From: Caldilinea sp. CFX5 | GTDB taxonomy: Bacteria; Chloroflexota; Anaerolineae; Caldilineales; Caldilineaceae | DNA length: 10,744 nucleotides | Direction: 5' to 3' | Assembly (NCBI GenBank): GCA_021405325.1 | Contig: QWII01000176.1 | Location: forward strand, 1 to 10,744 | In this document: in pieces, positions 1 to 7,379 of the stretch | Layout: every line of letters starts with the position of its first letter | Numbering within the stretch: position 1 is the stretch's first letter | Program-made: the position numbers and the translations under genes | Notes under the pieces: model-generated | The model's database searches: none | What the model was told of the DNA's origin: nothing | The model's input: only the letters and a program-made list of their open reading frames with translations

Positions 1-57
1 CCGGGAAGGGGGTAAGCGCTGTTCCGTAGGACAAGACGGCAGTTACCCCCTTCCCGG
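1..57. repeat. Perfect 15-bp inverted repeat at window edge
   Basis: Positions 1-15 (CCGGGAAGGGGGTAA) are the exact reverse complement of 43-57, with a 27-nt loop. The stem may continue beyond the left edge. There is no T-run on either visible side, so it is not a classic rho-independent terminator. It lies about 145 bp downstream of the minus-strand three-gene unit and could be an mRNA 3' structure, an operator or a dispersed repeat. The rest of 1-202 holds no supported gene. A weaker 7-bp inverted repeat (113-119 with 131-137) also lies there. Confidence 0.6.
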
Positions 58-202
58 CGGTCTGGCCGGCCCCGTGCGCAAGTTCTGTCCTCTATGTGTA
101 CTCATGTGCAGCACAGAGAGTAACCCCCTATCTCTGTAAAAAGTGTACCTTCCTGGCGCACGTTGGCATAGCTTATCAAGCCTATACGATCGGTCGACGC
201 GC

Positions 203-1018
203 TTATTCGCGCGGCGGCCCGGCTTTGATCCGTTCGATCTGCTCTTCGAGCGGGCCACGCGTCTCAAAAATGGCTTCAAACCACCAGGTCGCGCCGGCAG
301 CGGCATATTCACGCGCCAATGCGTTGTCGCCCGCTTTTGATGTGCCGTCAATGGCAACTTCAAAGGGTTCACTGCTGCTACGATATTGGCGGATCTGGGC
401 AACCTGGGCGGCAATCTGGGCCGGCGACTTAGTGACATTACACTGCTCGTCGATCACGCCCATGATCCAGCCATCCCAGCGGGCGGCGCGCCGCAAGGCC
501 GCCGGACTGTCGCCCCCAATCCAGACGGGAATGCGGGGGCGTTGCACCGGTGTCGGCAGAAAGCGCACTTGCTGCGCCTGGTAAAATTGCCCCTGGTGTG
601 TCACTTCTTCCCCAGACCAGAGTCGGGTGAGCAGGGTCAATCCTTCATCGGTCATGGCGGCGCGCGTCTTGGCGCTTCCCGGTTCACCAAAAGGCGTAAA
701 GTCGGAGGGAATGCCCAGCCCTGTGCCGAAGATCAAGCGCCCGCCACTCAGGAGATCGAGGCTGGTCATCTGGCGCGCCAGCAGATGGGGTCGATAGCGC
801 GGCAGCGGCGCCACGCCGGTGATCAGTTTCATCGACCGGGTCGCACTGGCGACGGCGGCCAGGGTAATCCACGGATCACCCACCGCCCAGGGGAAGACCA
901 GATGATCCCAAAGCCAGAGCCCCTGCCAGCCGGCAGCCTCGGCGATCTGCGCCACCTGCATTACTATACGGGGATCGCTGAAGCGACCAAAAGGAATTAT
1001 TTCAAGACCATAGCGCAT
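203..1018 (-). CDS. Luciferase-like (LLM class) flavin/F420-dependent oxidoreductase
   Basis: Predicted TIM-barrel oxidoreductase of the bacterial luciferase-like superfamily (PF00296), about 271 residues, likely cytosolic. These enzymes use reduced FMN or F420; the substrate cannot be told from sequence. Family signatures seen are an N-terminal MRYGLEI strand, AEAAGWQGLWLWDHL (about residues 27-41), the run from WITLAAVASATRSMKL to LARQMTSLDLLSGGRL (about 50-90) followed by GTGLG, and PVWIGG near the middle. The start is taken at the ATG at 1018 because GGGAG lies 8-9 nt upstream and the protein then begins with the usual first strand. A TTG 27 nt further upstream (1045) would run into the preceding gene. 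It is the last gene of a minus-strand unit, 20 bp after the methyltransferase-like gene. No C-terminal truncation is evident. Cofactor choice (FMN or F420) is undecided. Confidence 0.85.
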   Translation of the reverse strand: MRYGLEIIPFGRFSDPRIVMQVAQIAEAAGWQGLWLWDHLVFPWAVGDPWITLAAVASATRSMKLITGVAPLPRYRPHLLARQMTSLDLLSGGRLIFGTGLGIPSDFTPFGEPGSAKTRAAMTDEGLTLLTRLWSGEEVTHQGQFYQAQQVRFLPTPVQRPRIPVWIGGDSPAALRRAARWDGWIMGVIDEQCNVTKSPAQIAAQVAQIRQYRSSSEPFEVAIDGTSKAGDNALAREYAAAGATWWFEAIFETRGPLEEQIERIKAGPPRE

Positions 1019-1038
1019 CGTTTTCTCTCCCTTGCCAT

Positions 1039-1737
1039 TTACCAAACGCCGGGCAACAGCCGATAGCGAGTCTGCTGCATAAACTGCTCATAGCCCGGTA
1101 ATTCCGCTTGCAATGTGCGGTCTTCCCGCGCTGTGCGCCAGATTAGTAGCAAAGCGGCCAGCGCTTGTGGAATCAGCGCCCACACCGATCCCAAGATCAA
1201 CGGCGCGGCCAGACCAAAGAGAATGCCGCCGACATAGCCGGGATGGCGCACATAGCGATAGGGGCCGTCAGTACAAACCGTCTGCCCCCGGTCCAGTTGA
1301 ATGCGCACCACGCTGGAAAAGAAATGGTTCACATAGCGCGCCCAGAGGAAAATGCCCTGGCCGATCAGGTAGAGCAGAACGCCCAGCACATAACACCAGA
1401 CCGGCAAGGGGCCAGTCCAGCCAAAGCGCCCCACATCCAGTCCGGCCACCAACAAGGCAATCAGATACAAAGGCGTCGAGAGGGCGAAATAGAGGCCATC
1501 CCACCCTTTCATGCCGGCGCCGGGGCTTAACCGTTCCTCCACCAAGGTGGAATCTTGCGGCAAAATCAGCCACATCAACCCCATTGTGAGCAATACCAGC
1601 AGGAAGTAGAGCCAGCCTTGCCAATAATCCCACCGTCCGGCGCTGCCAAAGACGAGCAGCAGGACGGCAAGCATCCCTAAGACGGTGCGCATGATCACCC
1701 GCCATTGCAGGTTGTTCGTTTGTCGTGCAAGCACCAT
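1039..1737 (-). CDS. Isoprenylcysteine carboxyl methyltransferase-family membrane protein
   Basis: Integral membrane protein of about 232 residues related to the ICMT/PEMT superfamily (PF04140/PF04191), which uses SAM to methylate small or lipid-linked substrates in the membrane. About five hydrophobic segments are visible (roughly residues 16-33, 37-59, 81-103, 113-136 and 170-200). The family signature is present: YRYVRHPGYVGG at about 160-171, where RHPxY binds SAM. The acidic REDRTL segment (about 204-209) and the C-terminal YEQFMQQTRYRLLPG also fit. The start is the ATG at 1737, preceded by AGGAGG with a 5-nt spacer. A longer TTG-initiated reading (1830) would overlap the preceding gene and lacks support. 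It lies between a LiaF-like membrane protein (26-bp gap) and an oxidoreductase (20-bp gap), so the three are probably co-transcribed. The substrate is unknown; bacterial members are often annotated only as family proteins. Confidence 0.85.
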   Translation of the reverse strand: MVLARQTNNLQWRVIMRTVLGMLAVLLLVFGSAGRWDYWQGWLYFLLVLLTMGLMWLILPQDSTLVEERLSPGAGMKGWDGLYFALSTPLYLIALLVAGLDVGRFGWTGPLPVWCYVLGVLLYLIGQGIFLWARYVNHFFSSVVRIQLDRGQTVCTDGPYRYVRHPGYVGGILFGLAAPLILGSVWALIPQALAALLLIWRTAREDRTLQAELPGYEQFMQQTRYRLLPGVW

Positions 1738-1763
1738 AACGACCTCCTCTTCCCATTGACCAA

Positions 1764-2303
1764 TTAGCGCATGGCATTCCGCAGGAGCAGGAACAGGCCA
1801 AGCCCAATCAAGAGGGCCGGCCAGGCCCAACCGCCCAAGCCAAAACCGCTAATGCCAATCACCACTTCAAAGAAGATTGCGCCGACCGCGAAAATCACCA
1901 GGCCGATGGTCGCAAGCTGCTGGCCGGTGCGCTGCGCTGCCGGCTGCCCTTTGCGCGCGCCGTAGATCATCTCGCCGAGGCCGATGGCGGTAGGGGCCGC
2001 CAAGGCCCAAGCGTAGGCCCAGCTCGCCCAGTGGCCGGTCAAATTTTGATAGAAGAGCAATAGACCAACGGCGGTCACGACACTGCCCACAATGAGTAAC
2101 GGCTGATCGGCGGGGCTATCGCCGGCGAAACCCAACATAAAAAGGACGACACCCGGCACGATGATAAAAAAGGGCCATCCCCACACCCCAATATTGATCT
2201 GAAATAGTTGCCCGAACAGAAAAAGTAAGCCCAGGGCAATCATGAGAAAGCCCAAGAGTTTACCGGCATTCCCCTGAAATGATGGTTGAAGTTGTGGTGA
2301 CAT
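1764..2303 (-). CDS. Six-helix LiaF/DUF5668-like membrane protein
   Basis: Predicted membrane protein of 179 residues with about six hydrophobic helices (roughly 16-33, 37-59, 68-86, 92-115, 129-150 and 156-175). Segments such as IGVWGWPFFIIVPGVVLFMLG (in two pieces, about 38-58) and GGWAWPALLIGLGLFLLLR (about 157-175) match the WP-(L/F)-I-G-L pattern of LiaI/LiaF transmembrane regions and DUF5668-type proteins. The same pattern occurs once near each end, which suggests an internal duplication. The ATG at 2303 has GAGGAG about 9 nt upstream. It is the first gene of the minus-strand unit, ahead of the methyltransferase-like gene. Homologues in Firmicutes modulate cell-envelope stress responses, but this protein lacks the C-terminal cytoplasmic domain of LiaF, so a signalling role is not shown. 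Function unknown. Confidence 0.7.
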   Translation of the reverse strand: MSPQLQPSFQGNAGKLLGFLMIALGLLFLFGQLFQINIGVWGWPFFIIVPGVVLFMLGFAGDSPADQPLLIVGSVVTAVGLLLFYQNLTGHWASWAYAWALAAPTAIGLGEMIYGARKGQPAAQRTGQQLATIGLVIFAVGAIFFEVVIGISGFGLGGWAWPALLIGLGLFLLLRNAMR

Positions 2304-2506
2304 GGTTTATACTCCTCGTTCTTTACAAGTGCTGCGCGATCTGCGTTGTCGGGGGTGTGGGTCGCGCAAAAATGCTGTTGGCCTGCCGGGGTGATCAAAG
2401 CAAGCGGTCAACAGCATCATTTATCTACGTCCTCTGTAGTTGAGTATATGAGGGGAATGATCAATGGGGATCAGGCATCTGGCGAGGTTACAGCCTGGAC
2501 AAGCGG
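2304..2506. other. Intergenic region between two minus-strand units
   Basis: This 203-bp stretch has no supported gene. It should contain the promoter of the LiaF-like gene and the end of the ATPase/MetK-like transcript. I see no convincing -35/-10 pair close to 2303. A terminator-like stem (2367-2417) is listed separately. An imperfect palindrome, CTACGTCCTCTGTAG (2425-2439), lies beside it with no assigned role. Confidence 0.5.
2367..2417 (-). terminator. Putative rho-independent terminator of the ATPase/MetK-like unit
   Basis: On the minus strand, ATGCTGTTG (2417-2409) pairs perfectly with CAACAGCAT (2380-2372) and is followed directly by TTTT and G. The loop is long (28 nt), but CTTGC and GCAGG inside it can extend the stem. 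It sits about 90 bp after the stop codon of the MetK-like gene, the right place for the end of that transcript. The long loop and short T-run keep this uncertain. Confidence 0.5.
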
Positions 2507-3709
2507 TTAGGCGGCAGCGCGTAACAGTGCCGCGTCCGTCGTTCGCTCCCACGGTAGATCGAGATCGAGCCGCCCCATGTGTCCATAGGCAGCCAGGCGA
2601 CCAAAAAAGCGCCCGTGGTTGATTTGCACACAATGGCGCAGGTTGAAGCGCTGCATGATCCCGCTGGGCCGAAAATCAAAATGATTGGCGACCAGTTGGG
2701 TCAACGCATCGTCGCTCACCGTGCCGCTGTCAAAGGTTTCCACGCGAATCCCCACCGGCTGCACCAGCCCGATGGAGTAGCTCAGTTGCACTTCACACTG
2801 CTCGGCCAGCCCGGCGGCGACCACATTCTTGGCGGCGTGACGGGCGGCGTAGGCGCTGATGCGGTCGATGCGCGTCGGATCTTTGCCGCTGAGCGCGGCG
2901 CCGCTGTGGCGTGAGTAGCTGCCGTAGGTGTCATCGCTGTTCTTACGCCCGGTCAAGCCGGCATGGAGCGTCGGCCCGCCTTCTAGGATCGGGCCTTCCG
3001 GGTTGATGTGGATGCGCGTGGCGGCGTCCGGTTGGATCGTCTCCTCCGCAAAGACCGGCTGAATTACCTGTTCGACAATGTCGTTATAGAGCTGTGTTGC
3101 CAGCGGTTGGTGACTGCGTTGGCTCGTCACCAGGCTGATGCTCTCAATGCGATAGGGGGTGTGGTCATGAAAGGCGACGCCGACCTGACATTTGCCATCG
3201 GGGGCGAGATAGGGCAAGGTCGTTTTGCGCACCGTATCTAGTTGGCGCACCAGCCGATGCGCCAGCCAGATCGGTAGGGGAATCAGCGCCGGCGATTGGG
3301 TGCAGGCAAAGCCAAAGACGGTGACACTCTCCTGCGCGCCGATCTGATCAAGCGCCTCCGCATCATTTTGCACACCATCCAGGCGGGGCAGCGGCTTGGC
3401 GAGGTCGCTCAGGTTGGTCATGATCGTGCAATTTTTGCCGTTAAAACTGCCCCGGTTGTAGCCCACCGCCAGGATCACCTCGCGCGCCGTGTTGGCAATA
3501 TCGACCACCGCGTCCGAAGCCGCTTTGACCGAAACAAAGAGGATGCCGGTCGAGACGGCGCACTCGGCCACCACCTGGGCATAGGCATCCTGCATGAGAT
3601 AGCGGTCGATCAACGAGTCGCTGATTTGGTCACAGAGCTTATCGGGGTGGCCTTCCGTCACCGATTCTGCGGTGAAGACATAGTCGGTTTTGCTCACGGG
3701 TTTATTCAT
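2507..3709 (-). CDS. Divergent S-adenosylmethionine synthetase (MetK) homologue
   Basis: Full-length MetK-fold protein (400 residues; E. coli MetK is 384). It should bind ATP with Mg2+ and K+ and cleave triphosphate. Visible landmarks are FTAESVTEGHPDK (12-24), DGKCQV (171-176), GLTGRK (251-256), the phosphate loop SGKDP (274-278), and the C-terminal YGHMGR and PWERT segments. By gapless local comparison with E. coli MetK, the ATP and phosphate residues are kept (H21, D23, K24, E49, D171, K173, R255, K256, K276, D277). The residues annotated as methionine contacts are changed: Glu56 to Lys62, Asp239 to His249, Lys270 to Arg280, and probably Gln99 to Asp. The GAGDQG motif reads GAQESV (124-129). 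The ATG at 3709 overlaps the ATPase stop (ATGAATAA) and is preceded by AGAGGG about 8 nt upstream, so it is likely translationally coupled to the pump. It may make SAM poorly, use another substrate, or act as a regulator. I give no symbol because it is probably not the housekeeping enzyme. Confidence 0.85.
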   Translation of the reverse strand: MNKPVSKTDYVFTAESVTEGHPDKLCDQISDSLIDRYLMQDAYAQVVAECAVSTGILFVSVKAASDAVVDIANTAREVILAVGYNRGSFNGKNCTIMTNLSDLAKPLPRLDGVQNDAEALDQIGAQESVTVFGFACTQSPALIPLPIWLAHRLVRQLDTVRKTTLPYLAPDGKCQVGVAFHDHTPYRIESISLVTSQRSHQPLATQLYNDIVEQVIQPVFAEETIQPDAATRIHINPEGPILEGGPTLHAGLTGRKNSDDTYGSYSRHSGAALSGKDPTRIDRISAYAARHAAKNVVAAGLAEQCEVQLSYSIGLVQPVGIRVETFDSGTVSDDALTQLVANHFDFRPSGIMQRFNLRHCVQINHGRFFGRLAAYGHMGRLDLDLPWERTTDAALLRAAA

Positions 3710-6700
3710 AGGGATTGCCCTCTGTTCTAGATGGCCGCTCCACCAGCTTCACTAGCTCACCAACCAGGAAAGGGACGCTGGCCGCCGCGGTCGTCACCGC
3801 CAGATCCAGCGGCCCCAGGGGCGTCGCCCCCAATATGGTGCGCAAGCCGGGTAGATAGGTCGCCAGCATTTGCAAAGTCAGCCCGCCGCCTACGGCCAGC
3901 GGCATGTACGGGTTGGGGGGCAGACCCGGCTGATCCCAGATGCTATACTTGCCGGAGCGACAGTTGAGCGAATGTAACAATTGAGCCGTGGTCAATGAGG
4001 TAAAAGCCATCGTACCGGCAGTCGGCCCCAAGCCGTAGCGCAACAGCCCCCAGCTATAAGCGGCCATCGTACTGGCGGTGATCAGCGTCCCTTCCAACCC
4101 AATCTGTTTGAGATCGCGTTGGGAGAACATGGGCGCTTGCGCGGGGCGCGGCGGGCGATCCATTACATCGGCCTCCGGCGGGTCGATGCTCAACGCCAGT
4201 TCGGGGAAGATGTCGGTGACCAGATTGATCCAGAGCAACTGCACCGGACTGAGCGGTTCGCCCAACCCCAACGAAGTGGCAGTCAGCGTCACCATGATCT
4301 CGCTGATGTTGCTGGAAAGAATAAAGTGAACCGCTTTGCGAATATCGGCATAGATCGTCCGCCCCTGCTCAATGGCGCTGACGATGGTCGCCAGGTTGTC
4401 ATCGCGGATGATGATGTCGGCCACCTCCTGCGCCACCTCGCTGCCGTCCTGGCCCATAGCGATGCCGATGTCGGCGGCGCGCAGGGCGGGGCCATCGTTG
4501 ACGCCATCACCGGTCATCGCCACCACATAGCCGGCATGTTGCAACGCCTGGACAATCTTGAGCTTGTGCGCCGGGCTGACACGGGAAAAGACATCAACGC
4601 GCTGGGCCAGACTGCGCAACAAGTCAGGAGCCAACTCGTCCAGTCGGTTCGAGTCGAGAATCTCCAACTCGCCGTTGCGGCTCAAGCCGATCTCCCTGGC
4701 AATAGCGTAGGCGGTGGCGCTCTGGTCGCCGGTGATCATGGTGGTGTGAATGCCGGCATGGTGGAAGTGGCCCATCAGGTCGGTCATACCCTGGCGTGGC
4801 GGATCGGCAATCCCGGCCAGCCCCACCCAGATCAGGTTGTTCTGGCGCTCCGGTTCGCTGTCCGCCGGCAGGTAGGCGACGCCAATCACGCGCAACGCCC
4901 GCCCCGCCATGCGCTCATTCTCGGTGGTGATTGCCAGGTGATCTTCTTGGGTAAGCGGCTGCACAAGGCCGGCGCGCAACTGTCGGTCGCACATGGCCAG
5001 CACCTCCGCCGGCCGCCCTTTGACCGCCAGGAGTTGCTCACCATTGGCGTCGTTGTGGAGCGTATCCATAAAGCTGCGCTGTTCGCTGCGCAAACGGGTG
5101 CGCATGAGCGGATGTTCGTGGCGCAGCCCAACCGCATCAACGCCGAGATCCAGCGCTGCTTGAACCAGGGCGGTTTCAGTCGGCGTCCCCTTTAGTTGCG
5201 GTTGTACAGCGGTGGCGTCAATCTCAGCTTCGCTGCACAACGCGGTCAGTTGCAGAAGTTTGGCTAACGCGGGGGGCAGGGCGCCGGCAAGGCGTTCTGT
5301 CCCCGACCAAAGGGCGGCGCCGTCGAGCCGATACAAGGTCATCTCGACATGGATGGCGACCAACGTCATGCGATTGCGGGTGATGGTGCCGGTCTTGTCC
5401 AGACAGACCACTTGCAGCGCGCCCAGCGTTTCAACGGCGGCCAGTTTGCGCACCAGCACCTGTTGCTGTTCGAGCCGGCGTAACCCCAGGGCCAGCGTCG
5501 TGGTTGCCACCGTGGGCAAGCCTTCGGGCACGGCGGCTACCGCCAGCGAAACCGCGGTGCGCAACATGGGCAGGAAGCCATTGCCGCGCAACAGGCCAAT
5601 GGCAAAGACGCCGCTACAGATCGCCAGCGTCCCCAGCACCAGTTGACTGCTCAAAAGGCGCAGTTGGCGTTGCAACGGGGTCTCCGGCTGCACTGTTTCG
5701 GCCAAAAGGCGTTGAATCAATCCGATTTCCGTTGCCACACCGGTCGTCACCACGATGGCCCGCCCGCTGCCGCCGGTGACAACCGTGCCGCGATAGGCCA
5801 TGTTGACCCGACTCCCCAGCGGAATGTCGATCTCGGTCAAGGTGTGGGGAAGCTTTTGCACCGGCACACTTTCTCCGGTCAGGGCGGACTCGTCAATGGT
5901 CAGCCGGTCGGCTTCCAGGAGACGCACATCGGCCGGCACATACATGCCCCGCTTAAGCAGCAACAGATCGCCCGGCACCAGCTCCTCGCCCTGAATCTCA
6001 AACTCGACACCGTCGCGCAGCACCAACGCCGTGGGGCGCAAGCCGCGGGTCAAGGCGGAAATGGTCTTTTCCGCCTTGCTTTCAGTGTAATAGCCAATGC
6101 CGGCATTGATAAAAACCACGCCCAGAATGACCACGGCATCGGCAACCCCGCCGGTGAGGAGCGACAAGAGCGCCGAGCCGCCTAACATCAGCACCGGCAG
6201 GCTTTTGAATTGTTCCGCAAAGATGGCAAAGGCGGAACGGGTCTCAGCGGCGGGGAGCGCATTGAGGCCATAGCGCTGGCGGCGCACTTCAATCGCTTGG
6301 GCATCCAGCCCGTAAGCCAGATTGGCCGTCAACACTTGGCAGACCCGCTGCGGCTCCAGCAGATGCCATTGTTCCGCCGGCTGGGCCGTTTGCAGGGGCA
6401 AGCCTTGCCGAATCCGACCGATCTGCAGGGTGATCGCTTCGCTGGAAAGCGACAGGTCAAAGACCACCACTACCGTCCCGGTCAACACATTCGCCGCCAC
6501 CCGTTGAACGCCGGGCAGCAGACGCAACCCCTGTTCCAACCGCCCCTTCTGTTGTTCATTGCGATAGAGGCCGACAACTTGGAGGCGAAGACGGCCAGGG
6601 GTTTGGTGAACCAGGACGATCCCGGTGAGATCAACGGCAACCGCTTCAGCCATCACAGGCGCCGGCGGCAGCACTTCACCGGTGATCGGTGGCGCGACCG

Positions 6701-7289
6701 GCGTCGCGCGGACAAGCGGGTGTGCCGGGACTAGACTACCCAGCGGCGGCGCGATCAACGGCTCCAGCGGCAGGGTGCGAGTGATGATATTGGCGGCGGA
6801 GATTTGCACCACATCTTGCCGCGCACCATCTGCGCTTTGGGTTTGGCGCAGCCGCAGCAGCAAGTCTTCGCGCACGAGAAACCAGCGCACCTGAATGTCC
6901 CCGCGTCGCAGCGTCACATCGCCCCGCTCATCCACGGTGAAGAGCAGGGTGCGACCCAAAACCAATTTAATGGCGCCAACCGGCGTGCGCTGGGATAGGG
7001 TTTGGGGCTGGGCAAAATGGAAGGCCAGGGTGGGTTGACCGGCCTGCTGCCCGGTTGTCACACTGTCGAGTGTCTCGACCACTAGGGGTGTCTGAAAGAG
7101 ATCATCAAAAAGCCGGCGCAGGTTATGTTTGTCCAACGCGGCGCGCCAGGCGCTCCCTTGAATCACGCGATTGGGCGAGATGCAGAGCGCGATAAAGAGA
7201 TGGCGCAACGTCCCGTGGTCGGCAAAGACGCCGGCAAAGAGGTCGTCCAATGCCTGTGCATCAAGCGTCAGCGGTTTTGTTTCGTTCAT
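3702..7289 (-). CDS. P2-type cation-transporting P-type ATPase with HMA2-like N-terminal extension
   Basis: ATP-driven inner-membrane cation pump of 1195 residues, about 300 longer than a standard bacterial P2A pump. Residues 1-215 are an unrecognised soluble region. Residues 222-290 are an HMA2-like ferredoxin-fold domain (TPGRLRLQVVGLYRN, GVQRVAANVLTG) with no CxxC. Residues 308-346 match the cation-ATPase N-terminal domain. Pump motifs are TGES (471-474), PEGL (588-591), phosphorylation motif DKTGT (D631), KGRP (757-760), TGDQ (853-856) and TGDGVND (926-932). About ten transmembrane helices are visible. The SERCA site-II ligands are all present (E589, N994, E997, N1022, T1025, D1026), while the M8 position equivalent to SERCA E908 is Q1103, as in one-site pumps. 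This fits Ca2+ or Mn2+ transport; the ion and direction are inferred. The ATG at 7289 lacks a clear Shine-Dalgarno sequence. It lies 86 bp after the HMA2-like gene, and its last codons overlap the MetK-like start. Confidence 0.92.
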   Translation of the reverse strand: MNETKPLTLDAQALDDLFAGVFADHGTLRHLFIALCISPNRVIQGSAWRAALDKHNLRRLFDDLFQTPLVVETLDSVTTGQQAGQPTLAFHFAQPQTLSQRTPVGAIKLVLGRTLLFTVDERGDVTLRRGDIQVRWFLVREDLLLRLRQTQSADGARQDVVQISAANIITRTLPLEPLIAPPLGSLVPAHPLVRATPVAPPITGEVLPPAPVMAEAVAVDLTGIVLVHQTPGRLRLQVVGLYRNEQQKGRLEQGLRLLPGVQRVAANVLTGTVVVVFDLSLSSEAITLQIGRIRQGLPLQTAQPAEQWHLLEPQRVCQVLTANLAYGLDAQAIEVRRQRYGLNALPAAETRSAFAIFAEQFKSLPVLMLGGSALLSLLTGGVADAVVILGVVFINAGIGYYTESKAEKTISALTRGLRPTALVLRDGVEFEIQGEELVPGDLLLLKRGMYVPADVRLLEADRLTIDESALTGESVPVQKLPHTLTEIDIPLGSRVNMAYRGTVVTGGSGRAIVVTTGVATEIGLIQRLLAETVQPETPLQRQLRLLSSQLVLGTLAICSGVFAIGLLRGNGFLPMLRTAVSLAVAAVPEGLPTVATTTLALGLRRLEQQQVLVRKLAAVETLGALQVVCLDKTGTITRNRMTLVAIHVEMTLYRLDGAALWSGTERLAGALPPALAKLLQLTALCSEAEIDATAVQPQLKGTPTETALVQAALDLGVDAVGLRHEHPLMRTRLRSEQRSFMDTLHNDANGEQLLAVKGRPAEVLAMCDRQLRAGLVQPLTQEDHLAITTENERMAGRALRVIGVAYLPADSEPERQNNLIWVGLAGIADPPRQGMTDLMGHFHHAGIHTTMITGDQSATAYAIAREIGLSRNGELEILDSNRLDELAPDLLRSLAQRVDVFSRVSPAHKLKIVQALQHAGYVVAMTGDGVNDGPALRAADIGIAMGQDGSEVAQEVADIIIRDDNLATIVSAIEQGRTIYADIRKAVHFILSSNISEIMVTLTATSLGLGEPLSPVQLLWINLVTDIFPELALSIDPPEADVMDRPPRPAQAPMFSQRDLKQIGLEGTLITASTMAAYSWGLLRYGLGPTAGTMAFTSLTTAQLLHSLNCRSGKYSIWDQPGLPPNPYMPLAVGGGLTLQMLATYLPGLRTILGATPLGPLDLAVTTAAASVPFLVGELVKLVERPSRTEGNPYE

Positions 7290-7350
7290 GGTGTGATAGT
7301 TGCTGCCAATTTTGATGTTGCGGGGTTACAGGCGCCCACCGATCATTACA

Positions 7351-7379
7351 AAAATAAATCATAACCTGCATTCGTTCAA
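7351..7379 (-). promoter_or_regulatory. Possible internal promoter ahead of the ATPase gene
   Basis: On the minus strand, TTGAAC (7379-7374) and TATTTT (7356-7351) are separated by 17 bp in an AT-rich stretch. The box overlaps the stop codon of the HMA2-like gene and would give a leader of roughly 55 nt to the ATPase ATG. It matches sigma-70 consensus only moderately. Read-through from the upstream gene is the alternative. Confidence 0.3.

Noticed and set aside
2425..2444. Imperfect palindrome CTACGTCCTCTGTAG plus GTAGTTGAG, similar to part of the 21-bp motif at 8160-8180
   Set aside because: Only a 9-bp core is shared and the rest matches poorly, so I do not call it a further copy.
4119..5195. 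Long plus-strand open frame of 358 codons opposite the ATPase gene
   Set aside because: It is a shadow of the ATPase reading frame in GC-rich DNA. The minus-strand protein has all P-type ATPase motifs, and the plus frame shows no recognisable family.
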